Assembly (NCBI RefSeq): GCF_002195995.1
Contig: NZ_NHON01000016.1
Coordinates: 88,107 to 152,106 of the forward strand
Direction: 5' to 3'
Length of the DNA stretch: 64,000 nucleotides
Source of the DNA: Inquilinus limosus
GTDB taxonomy: Bacteria; Pseudomonadota; Alphaproteobacteria; DSM-16000; Inquilinaceae
Shown here: positions 44,839 to 53,367 of the stretch, in pieces
Position numbering within the stretch: the first letter of the stretch is position 1
How the letters are laid out: each line of letters starts with the position of its first letter
Made by a program: the position numbers and the translations under genes
The notes under the pieces: generated by a model
The model's database searches: none
What the model was told of the DNA's origin: nothing
Seen by the model: the letters and a program-made list of their open reading frames with translations, nothing else

Positions 44839-45698
44839 CCCTGTCCGGAGACGCCGTCCGCGACGCGATCGCCGCCCTGCCGCCGCTGCGCGACGTGATC
44901 GCGCGGCACGACCTGGCGGCAAAGAAGTCGCTCGGCCAGAACTTCCTCCTCGACCTCAATGTCACCGCCCGCATCGTCCGCGAGGCCGGCGACCTGGCCG
45001 GGGCGCATGCGGTCGAGATCGGGCCGGGTCCCGGCGGCCTGACCCGCGCGCTACTGGCCTCCGACGTCGAGAGCGTCACCGTGGTCGAGCGCGACCGGCG
45101 CTTCCGGCCGGCGCTGGAGGAGCTGGCGGCGGTGGCCGGCGACCGGCTGCGCATCATCGAGGCCGACGCGCTGGCGACCGATATCCCGGCGCTGGTTCCG
45201 GCGCCGCGCGCCGTCATCGCCAACCTGCCCTACAACGTGGCGACGCCGCTGCTGATCGGCTGGCTGCGCCGGATCGACGAATTCCGGTCGCTGACGCTGA
45301 TGTTCCAGAAGGAGGTGGCGGACCGGCTGGTGGCCGAGCCGCGCAGCGGCGCCTATGGCCGGCTGTCGGTGATCGCCCAGTGGCGGGCCGAGGTCGATCC
45401 GCTGCTGACCCTGCCGGCCCGCGCCTTCACGCCGCCGCCCAAGGTCGATTCGACCGTGGTCCGGCTGCGGCCGCGCCCGAACCGCGAGGATGTGCCCTTC
45501 GCGGTGATGGAGGCCGTCACGGCCGCCGCTTTCGGCCAGCGCCGGAAGATGCTGCGCGCCAGCCTGCGCAGCCTGGGCGACGCGGAAGCCCTGCTGGCCG
45601 AGGCCGGCCTGCCGCCGACCGCCCGGGCCGAGGAGATCGACATCGCCGGCTTCGTCCGCCTGGCACGGGCCGTGGCCGCCCGCCCGCCGAAAGACTAA
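44835..45698 (+). CDS. rsmA: 16S rRNA (adenine(1518)-N(6)/adenine(1519)-N(6))-dimethyltransferase
   Basis: A SAM-dependent enzyme that dimethylates two adenines near the 3' end of 16S rRNA; its loss gives kasugamycin resistance. Motifs are SLGQNFLLD, EIGPGPGGLTRALL (SAM binding), ADAL and NLPYNVATPLL. The conserved segment LPPLRDVIARHDLAAKKSLG extends upstream of the first standard start (GTG 44895), and no ATG exists there. A CTG at 44835 overlapping the surA stop as CTGA would give 287 residues. GTG 44895 gives 267 and is the conservative alternative. Pathway and function are certain; the start is not. Confidence 0.85.
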   Translation: MTLSGDAVRDAIAALPPLRDVIARHDLAAKKSLGQNFLLDLNVTARIVREAGDLAGAHAVEIGPGPGGLTRALLASDVESVTVVERDRRFRPALEELAAVAGDRLRIIEADALATDIPALVPAPRAVIANLPYNVATPLLIGWLRRIDEFRSLTLMFQKEVADRLVAEPRSGAYGRLSVIAQWRAEVDPLLTLPARAFTPPPKVDSTVVRLRPRPNREDVPFAVMEAVTAAAFGQRRKMLRASLRSLGDAEALLAEAGLPPTARAEEIDIAGFVRLARAVAARPPKD

Positions 45699-46330
45699 AG
45701 CTTGTCCTGAAGCGCGCGGACGAAGTCCGGCAGGCCAGTCTGGCGGCTGCGGCGCAGCCGTTCCGCCGCCAGGATCGCCTGCACCTGGGCGATGCTGGCG
45801 TCGAGGTCCCGGTTGACGATGACGTAGTCGTATTCCGGCCAGTGGCTCATCTCGTCCGCGGCCTTGGCCATGCGCCCGGCGATCACCTCGTCGCTGTCCT
45901 GCGCGCGGGCGCGCAGCCGCTGCTCCAGCGCCTCCACCGTCGGCGGCAGCACGAAGACGCTGACCAGGTCGGTCCGCGCCTTCTGCGCCAGCTGCTGGGT
46001 GCCTTGCCAGTCGATGTCGAAGATCACGTCCCGGCCGGCCGCCAAAGCCGCCTCGACCGGCGCTCGCGGCGTGCCGTAGCCGTTGCCGAAGACCTTGGCA
46101 TGCTCGAACAGCTCGTCCTTGGTGACCATGGCGTCATAGGCCGCCTGGTCGATGAAACGGTAATGCGTGCCGTCGACCTCGCCCGGCCGCTGGGCGCGGG
46201 TGGTGACCGAGACGGAGATCGTCAGGTTCGGGTCCTGCGCCAGCACGGCCCGGGTGATCGAGGTCTTCCCCGCGCCGGAGGGCGAGGACAGGACGAGCAT
46301 GAGCCCGCGTCGGGAAACGGTCGTGGTCAT
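45695..46330 (-). CDS. gmk: Guanylate kinase
   Basis: A 211-residue enzyme converting GMP to GDP. Walker A is SSPSGAGKTSI, followed by SVSVTTRAQRPGEVDGTHY, the GMP-binding region. Its stop codon overlaps that of the convergent rsmA (CTAA at 45695-45698). Its ATG overlaps the yicC stop (ATGA), so yicC and gmk form an operon. Confidence 0.96.
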   Translation of the reverse strand: MTTTVSRRGLMLVLSSPSGAGKTSITRAVLAQDPNLTISVSVTTRAQRPGEVDGTHYRFIDQAAYDAMVTKDELFEHAKVFGNGYGTPRAPVEAALAAGRDVIFDIDWQGTQQLAQKARTDLVSVFVLPPTVEALEQRLRARAQDSDEVIAGRMAKAADEMSHWPEYDYVIVNRDLDASIAQVQAILAAERLRRSRQTGLPDFVRALQDKL

Positions 46331-47229
46331 TCGATGTTCTGGATCTGCTCGCGGAACTGCTCGATCACGGCCTTGAGGTCGAGGCCGATGCGGGTCAGCG
46401 CCACATCCGCCGCCTTCGAGCACAGCGTGTTGGCTTCCCGGTTGAACTCCTGGCACAGGAAGTCGAGCCGGCGCCCGACGCCGCTGCCGGCGGCGAGCAG
46501 GCCACGGGCCTGGCCGATATGGGCGTCGAGCCGGTCGAGCTCCTCGCGCACGTCGCTGCGGCCCACCAGCAGCGCCACCTCCTGCGCCAGCCGGTCCTCG
46601 GCCAGCGGCGGCCGCGCTTCGAGCAGCAGGTCGAGCTGGGCCTTGAGCCGCGCCTTGAGCGCCTCCGGCTGGGCGGCGGCGGAGGCCCGGGCCTGGCCGA
46701 CGAGCTCGGTGATCTGGTCGATCTGGCCGGCGAGAACATCGCGCAGGCGGGCCCCCTCCTCCAGCCGCGTCGCCAGCAGGTCGTCGAGCAGCGGCGCGAT
46801 CGCCGCCCCGGCCTCGGCTTCGACGGCCGCGTTCAGCTCGGCCGAGGCGGTGTCGCCGTTCTCGACGACGCCGCGCACGGCGAGCAGCGCATCGACCTGG
46901 ACCGGCACGGTGTCGCCATTGACCTCGCGCACCAGGGCGATCAGTTGGTCCAGCACCTCGCGGTTGATGCGCAGCTGCGCCGCCGTCTCGCTGCGGCTGA
47001 TCGACAGGTTGAGGGTGACGTTGCCGCGGCGGAAGCGCTTGGCCAGCTCGACCCGCGCCGCGGCCTCCAGCCGCTCGAAGCCGGCCGGGCTGCGCAGGCG
47101 GAGGTCGAGCGACTTGCCGTTGACGCTGCGCGCCTCCCACACCCAGGCCACGGCGCCGACGCCGCCCTCCCTGCGGGCGAAGCCGGTCATGCTGGAAAGC
47201 TGGGCCGAGGCGGACTTATCCTGAGTCAT
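46327..47229 (-). CDS. yicC: YicC family endoribonuclease
   Basis: A 300-residue protein of the YicC/YloC family, recently recognised as endoribonucleases. The N-terminal block SSMTGFARREG and the C-terminal LDFLCQEFNREANTLCSKA and ALTRIGLDLKAVIEQFREQI are diagnostic. The start at 47229 adds 13 residues before the usual SMTGFAR start. It is usually found next to gmk, as here. Confidence 0.93.
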   Translation of the reverse strand: MTQDKSASAQLSSMTGFARREGGVGAVAWVWEARSVNGKSLDLRLRSPAGFERLEAAARVELAKRFRRGNVTLNLSISRSETAAQLRINREVLDQLIALVREVNGDTVPVQVDALLAVRGVVENGDTASAELNAAVEAEAGAAIAPLLDDLLATRLEEGARLRDVLAGQIDQITELVGQARASAAAQPEALKARLKAQLDLLLEARPPLAEDRLAQEVALLVGRSDVREELDRLDAHIGQARGLLAAGSGVGRRLDFLCQEFNREANTLCSKAADVALTRIGLDLKAVIEQFREQIQNIE

Positions 47230-47341
47230 GACCGGCTTATAGCGGTCGCCCGGATGGGTCGCCATAAGGAAAAGGCCATTTTTCCGGCTGACTGCGCTTC
47301 CCGCCGATAGGAAATATCCATTCCGCTCATAGGAGAACGCC

Positions 47342-48100
47342 ATGGCCGGGCCCGCCGCGATCCTGATCACCGGCGCATCGAGCGGCCTCGGCACCGCATT
47401 GGCGAAGGCATACGCAGCTCCTGGCGTCCGGCTGGTGCTGTTCGGCCGCGACGCAGCCCGGCTGACGGCAGTGGCCGGGGAGGTCCGCGCCCGCGGCGCC
47501 GCGGCGGAGACCGTGGCTGTGGATGTCACCGACCAGGCGACGATGGCGGCGGCGGTGACCGCGGCCGACGAGGCCGGCCCGCTCGATCTCGTCATCGCCA
47601 ATGCCGGCGTCGGCCCGGGCAGCGCCGAGGGCGACGGCGCGGCGGCGAAGGGCCGCCGCATCCTGGCGGTCAATCTCGACGGCGTGCTCAACACCGTCGA
47701 TCCGATCCGGCCGCGCATGGCGGCGCGCGGCGCCGGGCAGATCGCGCTGATGAGCTCGCTGGCCGGCTTCCACGGCTTCCCCGGCATGGGGCCGTACACC
47801 GCCTCGAAGGCCGCGGTCCGGGTGTATGGCGAGGCGCTGCGGGTCGAGCTGCGGCCGCGCGGCGTGCGGGTCTCGGTGGTCTGCCCCGGCTTCATCCGCA
47901 CGCCGATGACTGACGGCGCCCCGTTCCCGATGCCGATGATGATGGAGGGCGACGCCGCGGCGGTCCTTATCCGGCATGGGCTGGAGCGCGGGCGGCCGCT
48001 GCTCGCCTTCCCCTGGCCGATCCACATCGGCACCCGATTGCTGGCCGCCCTGCCCGCGGCCTGGGGCGATGCCCTGATCCGCCGCGTCATGCGGGTGTGA
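47342..48100 (+). CDS. Short-chain dehydrogenase/reductase
   Basis: A 252-residue classical SDR. The cofactor motif is ITGASSGLGTALA, NAG occurs in VIANAGVGPG, and the catalytic Ser-Tyr-Lys are in MSSLAGFHGFPGMGPYTASKAA. After the glycine motif comes FGRDAARL with Arg, which favours NADPH. The C-terminus has a hydrophobic helix (HIGTRLLAALPAAW), as in the membrane-associated members. AGGAGA precedes ATG 47342. Substrate unknown. Confidence 0.9.
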   Translation: MAGPAAILITGASSGLGTALAKAYAAPGVRLVLFGRDAARLTAVAGEVRARGAAAETVAVDVTDQATMAAAVTAADEAGPLDLVIANAGVGPGSAEGDGAAAKGRRILAVNLDGVLNTVDPIRPRMAARGAGQIALMSSLAGFHGFPGMGPYTASKAAVRVYGEALRVELRPRGVRVSVVCPGFIRTPMTDGAPFPMPMMMEGDAAAVLIRHGLERGRPLLAFPWPIHIGTRLLAALPAAWGDALIRRVMRV

Positions 48101-48136
48101 CTGCCGTCACGGTGCGTTCACGCGGGACCGTGCATG

Positions 48137-48150
48137 GTGCTCCCAAGCAC
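48137..48150 (+). other. Small hairpin before the 42-residue gene
   Basis: GTGCT (48137-48141) pairs with AGCAC (48146-48150) around CCCA, just upstream of the GTGAGAG ribosome-binding-like sequence. Too short to call a terminator for the SDR gene. Confidence 0.3.
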
Positions 48151-48165
48151 AGTGAGAGCACGACC

Positions 48166-48294
48166 ATGCACCTGATCCATGATGACGAAGATACCGACAG
48201 CCCATTCGACCTGATCCGCGAGATCGTGACCATCGTCGGCTGGGTGGCGACGACCTTCGCCCTGCTGCTGGTGGCCTACGCCGCGTTCGGCTGA
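48166..48294 (+). CDS. Small single-helix membrane protein (42 aa)
   Basis: Starts MHLIHDDEDTDSPFDLIREI and continues into one membrane helix ([19 protein letters not shown]). GTGAGAG lies seven bases before the ATG. The acidic head and single helix look protein-like, but I know no family. It lies 65 bp after the SDR gene and its last 19 bases overlap the 3' end of pssA on the other strand. Confidence 0.5.
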   Translation: MHLIHDDEDTDSPFDLIREIVTIVGWVATTFALLLVAYAAFG

Positions 48295-49163
48295 TCCGGC
48301 CGGTCCGGAGGCGGCTGCGCCGGAACGGCAGCCGGCGGTCGATCCTCCTCCTCGTCCAGATCGCCCATCATCAGCGCCGCCTGGCGCTTGAGATGGGCGT
48401 AGCGCCGGACGCTGAAGAACATGCTGCCGACATAGATCAGGCCGAGCGCGACCAGCGTCGGCCAGGTGGCAGTGACCAGCAGCGTGGCCACCAGCCCGAT
48501 CCCCACCAGCACCGGCACGATATATTCCTGCGGGATCCGCACCACCTTCATCGAGAAGGTCGGGATCCGGCTGACCAGCAGCAGCGCCACGAACACGGTC
48601 CACAGCCCGACCAGCAGCGGCGCCGCCCAGAATCCGGACGAGAACTCGAAGCTGATCATCAGCGGCATCAGGATCAGCATGGCGCCCGCGGGCACCGGCA
48701 CGCCGGTGAAGTAGTTGTAGGCGAAGGGCGGCAGGGTGGTGTCGTCCAGCGCGGTGTTGAACCGCGCCAGGCGCAGCGCGGCGCAGACGGCATAGGCCAT
48801 CACCGCCAGCCACCCCAGGCTGCCGGCATCCTGCATCATCCAGAGATAGAGGATCACCGCCGGGCTGACGCCGAAGCTGACGATGTCGGCCAGGCTGTCC
48901 AGCTCCGCCCCGAACTTGCTCGACCCGCGCAGCAGCCGGGCGACGCGGCCGTCGAGGCCGTCCAGCACCGCCGCCACCAGGATCGCCGTCACCGCCTGCT
49001 CCCACCGCTCATGCACGGCGTAGCGGATACCGGTCAGCCCGGCGCACAGCGCCAGGGTGGTCAGGATGTTCGGCAGCAGCCGGTTGATCGTCAGGCCGCG
49101 GATGCGGACGACCGGGCGGCGGCGGAAGGCCCGCCGGCGCTGGCGATGCTCGGGCCTCATCAT
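48276..49163 (-). CDS. pssA: CDP-diacylglycerol-serine O-phosphatidyltransferase
   Basis: A 295-residue inner-membrane enzyme making phosphatidylserine. The CDP-alcohol transferase motif is complete in [16 protein letters not shown] and [10 protein letters not shown], and the basic N-terminus followed by [16 protein letters not shown] is typical of the type II Pss. The C-terminal 30 residues are Pro/Asp-rich and disordered. Its ATG overlaps the psd stop (ATGA, 49160-49163), so both steps to phosphatidylethanolamine are coupled. Confidence 0.94.
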   Translation of the reverse strand: MMRPEHRQRRRAFRRRPVVRIRGLTINRLLPNILTTLALCAGLTGIRYAVHERWEQAVTAILVAAVLDGLDGRVARLLRGSSKFGAELDSLADIVSFGVSPAVILYLWMMQDAGSLGWLAVMAYAVCAALRLARFNTALDDTTLPPFAYNYFTGVPVPAGAMLILMPLMISFEFSSGFWAAPLLVGLWTVFVALLLVSRIPTFSMKVVRIPQEYIVPVLVGIGLVATLLVTATWPTLVALGLIYVGSMFFSVRRYAHLKRQAALMMGDLDEEEDRPPAAVPAQPPPDRPDQPNAA

Positions 49164-49879
49164 CGGGCGATGGCCACCGGATTGGCGACGGTGGCGGCGG
49201 CCAGGTCGGCCAGCACGGTCTCGCCGCCGATCATGGTCTGGCCGATCGAAACCAGCGGCTCCACCCCGTCCGGCAGGTAGATGTCGGTGCGGCTGCCGAA
49301 GCGGATCAGCCCGTAGGTCTCACCCGCCACCACCGGCTGACCGGGGGACAGGTCGCAGATGATGCGCCGGGCCACCAGCCCCGCGATCTGGACGAACACC
49401 ATGATCCGCCCGTCCGGCAGGCGCAGGGAGACGGCGCAGCGCTCATTCTCCTCGCTGGCCTTCTCCAGATTGGCGTTCAGGTACTTGCCCGGGCGGTACT
49501 TCACGTCGATCACCGCGCCATCGGCCGGTACCCGGTTCACATGCACGTTGAAGACGTTGAGGAAGATGCTGACCCGGGTCAGCGGCCGGCTGCCGAGGCC
49601 GAGCTCCGCCGGCGGCACGGCCTGCACCACCATCTGCACCACACCGTCGGCCGGCGCCACCACCAGGTCCGGCCGGCCCGGCGTCACCCTTGGCGGATGG
49701 CGGAAGAAATAGATGCACCAGGCGGTCGCCAGCACGCCGAACCAGCCCAGCGGCTCCCAGATCATGAACAGAATCACGGTGACCACGGCAAACACGCCGA
49801 TGAACGGGTAGCCGGCCGGATGAATCGGCACCAGGACCCCGCGGATCGTGTGCAGAAGATGGGGGTCTTTACCGTTCAA
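49160..49879 (-). CDS. psd: Phosphatidylserine decarboxylase
   Basis: A 239-residue proenzyme that decarboxylates phosphatidylserine to phosphatidylethanolamine. The self-cleavage site is the GS of [12 protein letters not shown] near the C-terminus; the serine becomes the pyruvoyl group. [14 protein letters not shown] is the other signature, and an N-terminal membrane segment ([19 protein letters not shown]) is present. The best start is TTG 49879, overlapping the mltG stop as TTGA; it gives the usual family N-terminus [22 protein letters not shown] 49951 lies well inside mltG and is less likely. Confidence 0.93.
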   Translation of the reverse strand: MNGKDPHLLHTIRGVLVPIHPAGYPFIGVFAVVTVILFMIWEPLGWFGVLATAWCIYFFRHPPRVTPGRPDLVVAPADGVVQMVVQAVPPAELGLGSRPLTRVSIFLNVFNVHVNRVPADGAVIDVKYRPGKYLNANLEKASEENERCAVSLRLPDGRIMVFVQIAGLVARRIICDLSPGQPVVAGETYGLIRFGSRTDIYLPDGVEPLVSIGQTMIGGETVLADLAAATVANPVAIAR

Positions 49880-50901
49880 GGCGTCTTGTCTCCGGTGTCC
49901 GGGGCCGCGTCGCCGGAAGTCGGCGGGGTGGCCTGCCGTCGCTTCTGCCATTCGGCGACGTTGCGATTGTGCTCCTCGAGCGTCCGGGCGAAGACGTGCC
50001 CGCCGGACCCGTCGGCTACGAAGTAATAATAGTCCGTAACCGCGGGCTTGAGCACTGCGGCAAGTGCGTCGCGCCCGGGATTGGCGATCGGCCCCGGCGG
50101 CAGGCCCGCTACGAGGTAGGTGTTATAGGGCGAATCCAGCTTCCAGTCGGCCCGGGTCAGCGGGCGGCCGAGCGGCTTCCTGCCCTGGGTCAGGGCATAG
50201 ATCACGGTCGGGTCGGCCTGCAGCGGCATGCCGGCCTGCAGCCGGTTCAGGAACACGCTGGCGACCGTCGGCCGTTCGGCCGGCACGCCGGTCTCCTTCT
50301 CCACGATCGAGGCCATGGTGACGGCCTCCTGCGGCGACTTGAACGGCAGGCCGTTGGTCCGCCTGGCCCAGAGCGCGTCCAGCTCCTGCCGCATCGCCTT
50401 GCGCATCCGGTCGATCACGGCCGGGCGGGTGTCGCCGCGGATGAACTGGTAGGTCTCCGGCAGCAGCGTGCCTTCGGCCGGGATGTCCCCGACCTCGCCG
50501 GTCAGCAGCGGCTCGCCCTGGACCAGGGCCGCGATCTCGGCCGAGGTCAGGCCTTCGGCGACGGTGATCTTGTGCGAGACATTGCTGCCGCGGGCCAGCA
50601 GGTCGGCCGCGTCGGCCGGCGAGATCCCGGCCGCGAAGGCGTATTCCCCGGCCTTCAGGCTGCGGTCGCCGCCGTCCAGCGCTGCTCCCGCCAGGAACAC
50701 CCAGCGATTCTCGATCACCCCCGCCGTCTCGAGCTGCGCCGCGATCGCGGTCAGGCCGCTGCCGCGCTCGATGACGAGCGTCGCCGGGGCCGTCAGCGGC
50801 CCCGGCGCGCGGTAGGAATGGAGGAACCAGGCGACGCCGCCGCCGATGACGGCCGCCAGGACCACCAGGAAGGCAAGCGCGCGGGCAAGGGCCCGAAGCA
50901 T
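49876..50901 (-). CDS. mltG: Endolytic murein transglycosylase MltG
   Basis: A 341-residue inner-membrane protein with a short cytoplasmic tail, one helix ([18 protein letters not shown]) and a periplasmic YceG domain. The catalytic glutamate is in [10 protein letters not shown], with LLPETYQF and [14 protein letters not shown] as other family blocks. It cleaves nascent glycan strands and sets their length. It starts 4 bp after the fabF stop, the conserved fabF-mltG pairing. Confidence 0.94.
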   Translation of the reverse strand: MLRALARALAFLVVLAAVIGGGVAWFLHSYRAPGPLTAPATLVIERGSGLTAIAAQLETAGVIENRWVFLAGAALDGGDRSLKAGEYAFAAGISPADAADLLARGSNVSHKITVAEGLTSAEIAALVQGEPLLTGEVGDIPAEGTLLPETYQFIRGDTRPAVIDRMRKAMRQELDALWARRTNGLPFKSPQEAVTMASIVEKETGVPAERPTVASVFLNRLQAGMPLQADPTVIYALTQGRKPLGRPLTRADWKLDSPYNTYLVAGLPPGPIANPGRDALAAVLKPAVTDYYYFVADGSGGHVFARTLEEHNRNVAEWQKRRQATPPTSGDAAPDTGDKTP

Positions 50902-50905
50902 GCCC

Positions 50906-52168
50906 TCAGGGATACTCGCGGAAAATCAGCGACGCGTTGGTCCCGCCGAAGCCGAAGCTGTTCGACAGCGCGGCGCGCACCGGCCGCTCCTTGGCCTGCT
51001 TCGGCACCAGGTCGACGCCGAGGCAGCTGTCCGACGGGTCGTCGAGGTTCAGCGTCGGCGGCACCACATCATGGTTGACCGCCAGCACCGAGTAGATCGC
51101 CTCGACCGCGCCGGCCGCGCCGAGCAGATGCCCGATCGCCGACTTGGTCGAGGACATCGACACGGTCTCGATGGCGTTGCCGAACAAGCGCTTGACCGCG
51201 CCGAGCTCGATCTCGTCGCCGAGCGGCGTCGAGGTGCCGTGGGCGTTGACGTAGTCGATGTCCGACGGCGTCAGCCCGGCCCGCTTCAGCGCGGCCGACA
51301 TCGCCCGGAAGCCGCCATTGCCGTCTTCGGGCGGGGCGGTGATGTGATGGGCGTCGCCCGACAGGCCGTAGCCCACCACCTCGGCATAGATCGTCGCGCC
51401 GCGCGCCTTGGCGTGCTCCAGCTCCTCGAGCACGACCACGCCGGCGCCCTCGCCCATGACAAAGCCGTCGCGGCCCTTGTCATAGGGGCGCGAGGCCTGG
51501 TCGGGGGTCTCGTTGTAGCCGGTGGACAGCGCCCGGGCCGCGGCGAAGCCGGCGAGCCCGAGCCGGCACACCGCCGCCTCCGCCCCGCCCGCCACCATGA
51601 CATCGGCATCGTCCCACATGATCAGCCGCGTCGCGTCGCCGATCGCGTGCGCGCCGGTCGAGCAGGCCGTGACCACGGCATGGTTCGGACCGCGGAAGCC
51701 GTGCTGGATCGAGACCTGGCCGGACGCCAGGTTGATCAGCGCCGCCGGGATGAAGAAGGGAGAGATCCGGCGGGGTCCCTTCTCCTCCAGGGTCAGCGAG
51801 CCTTCGGCGATCCATTGCAGGCCGCCGATGCCCGAGCCGATCATGACACCGGTGCGGTCGCGCGCCTCGTCGTTCGGCGGCACCCATCCCGAATTCGCGA
51901 TCGCCTCGTTGGCCGCGGCGATCGCGTAGTGGATGAAGACGTCGTTCTTGCGCTGGTCCTTGGGCGGGACCGCGCTGTCGGCATCGAAATCACCCGGGCC
52001 GGTGCCGCGCGGCACCATGCCCGCGATCCGCGCCGGCAGATCCGAGACGTCGAAGGTCGAGATCGCCCCGATGCCGGACTTGCCGGCGATCAGTCGATCC
52101 CAATTGGTCTTCACACCGGCACCGAGAGGCGTGACCATCCCCATGCCGGTGATTACGACACGTCGCAT
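50906..52168 (-). CDS. fabF: 3-oxoacyl-ACP synthase II
   Basis: A 420-residue condensing enzyme that extends acyl-ACP in fatty-acid synthesis. The catalytic cysteine is in VVTACSTGAHAIGDA (C169), and the two histidines are in NAHGTSTPLGD and KSAIGHLLGAAG. Two adjacent ATGs (52171 and 52168) are possible; the second matches the common MRRVVITGMG start. It follows acpP by 45 bp. Confidence 0.96.
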   Translation of the reverse strand: MRRVVITGMGMVTPLGAGVKTNWDRLIAGKSGIGAISTFDVSDLPARIAGMVPRGTGPGDFDADSAVPPKDQRKNDVFIHYAIAAANEAIANSGWVPPNDEARDRTGVMIGSGIGGLQWIAEGSLTLEEKGPRRISPFFIPAALINLASGQVSIQHGFRGPNHAVVTACSTGAHAIGDATRLIMWDDADVMVAGGAEAAVCRLGLAGFAAARALSTGYNETPDQASRPYDKGRDGFVMGEGAGVVVLEELEHAKARGATIYAEVVGYGLSGDAHHITAPPEDGNGGFRAMSAALKRAGLTPSDIDYVNAHGTSTPLGDEIELGAVKRLFGNAIETVSMSSTKSAIGHLLGAAGAVEAIYSVLAVNHDVVPPTLNLDDPSDSCLGVDLVPKQAKERPVRAALSNSFGFGGTNASLIFREYP

Positions 52169-52213
52169 CATTTCATCCGGTTCTGCGGCGGAACGTGTGA
52201 CAAGGGCCTGCGA

Positions 52214-52453
52214 TCAGCCGGCCGAATGCTGCTCGATGAACTGGATCGCGTCCTTCACCGTCAGGATCTTCTCGGCCGCGTCGTCCGGAATCTCGACGCC
52301 GAACTCCTCCTCGAACGCCATGACCAGCTCGACGGTGTCGAGGCTGTCGGCGCCCAGATCGTCGATGAAGCTGGCCGACTCAGTGACCTTGCCTTCTTCG
52401 ACGCCGAGATGCTCGACGACGATCTTCTTAACGCGCTCGGCGATGTCGCTCAT
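52214..52453 (-). CDS. acpP: Acyl carrier protein
   Basis: A 79-residue acidic protein carrying growing acyl chains. The phosphopantetheine serine is in [12 protein letters not shown] (S37). It lies between fabG and fabF and has its own candidate promoter and leader hairpin. Confidence 0.97.
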   Translation of the reverse strand: MSDIAERVKKIVVEHLGVEEGKVTESASFIDDLGADSLDTVELVMAFEEEFGVEIPDDAAEKILTVKDAIQFIEQHSAG

Positions 52454-52515
52454 TCGTTCTACCTTTCAAGAGAGCGGAACGGGGCTGTATTCCGCAGTGC
52501 TGAACCCCCGCACGA

Positions 52516-52568
52516 GTGACCGCCCCGTAACCCGCGGTCACATAACACACCTGATCGAACATGGCCAA
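52516..52568 (-). promoter_or_regulatory. Candidate acpP promoter with inverted repeat at the start site
   Basis: On the minus strand TTGGCC (52563-52568), a 17-base spacer and TTATGT (52540-52545) suggest a promoter. Just after it GTGACCGC (52516-52523) and GCGGTCAC (52534-52541) form a perfect 8-bp inverted repeat with a 10-base loop. It could be a leader hairpin or an operator. A second hairpin, ATGGCCA/TGGCCAT (52561-52580), overlaps the -35. Confidence 0.45.
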
Positions 52569-52597
52569 GCATCTGGCCATGTCCAGCCCAGGCGACC

Positions 52598-53335
52598 TCA
52601 AACCATGGCCATCCCGCCATTCACATGGATGGTCTGGCCGGTGACATAGGCCGCCTCGTTGCTGGCCAGGTACAGGACCGCCGCGGCAATCTCCGCCGGG
52701 TCGCCCATCCGCGCCATCGGGATGGTGGCGGAGATCCGCGCCTTCTGCTCGTCGTTCAGCGCATCGGTCATGGCACTGGTGACGAAGCCCGGGGCGACGC
52801 AATTGACGGTGATGCCGCGGCTCGCGACCTCCTGCGCCAGCGCCTTGGTCATGCCGGTCAGGCCCGCCTTGGACGCGGCGTAGTTCGCCTGGCCGGGATT
52901 GCCGGTGTGGCCGACGATCGAGGTGATCGACACGATCCGCCCCCAGCGCTTCTTCATCATGCCGCGCAGCGCCGCGCGCGCCAGGCGGAAGCCGGACACC
53001 AGGTTGACGTCGAGGACGGTCTCGAAATCCTCGTCCTTCATCCGCATCGCCAGGCCGTCGCGGGTCAGGCCGGCATTGTTGACCAGGATGTCGAGGCCGC
53101 CGGTCGCCGCCTCTGCCGCCTTGGCCACCGATTCGGCGCCTTCGGCGCTCGACAGGTCGCCCGGAGTCACATGGGCGCGCTCACCCAGCTCGCGGGCCAG
53201 CGCCTCCAGCTTCTCGACCTTGGTGCCGGACAGGGCGACGACGGCGCCCTGGGCGTGCAGCAGGGTCGCGATGGCGCGGCCGATGTCGCCCGAGGCGCCG
53301 GTGACGAGCGCCGACTTGCCGTTCAGATCGAACAT
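52598..53335 (-). CDS. fabG: 3-oxoacyl-ACP reductase
   Basis: A 245-residue NADPH-dependent SDR of fatty-acid synthesis. The cofactor motif is VTGASGDIGRAIA, NNAG is at VNNAGLT, and the catalytic Ser-Tyr-Lys are in ITSIVGHTGNPGQANYAASK. It ends with YVTGQTIHVNGGMAMV, the standard FabG tail. It lies between fabD (32 bp upstream) and acpP. Confidence 0.96.
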   Translation of the reverse strand: MFDLNGKSALVTGASGDIGRAIATLLHAQGAVVALSGTKVEKLEALARELGERAHVTPGDLSSAEGAESVAKAAEAATGGLDILVNNAGLTRDGLAMRMKDEDFETVLDVNLVSGFRLARAALRGMMKKRWGRIVSITSIVGHTGNPGQANYAASKAGLTGMTKALAQEVASRGITVNCVAPGFVTSAMTDALNDEQKARISATIPMARMGDPAEIAAAVLYLASNEAAYVTGQTIHVNGGMAMV

Positions 53336-53367
53336 GCTCTCTTCCCTTGTGCGTCAGGCCTTGCGGT

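Noticed and set aside
41863-44922. Minus-strand frame of 1019 codons over lptG and surA
   Set aside because: Antisense to genes with clear domains; composition is shadow-like and no ribosome-binding site or motif is seen.
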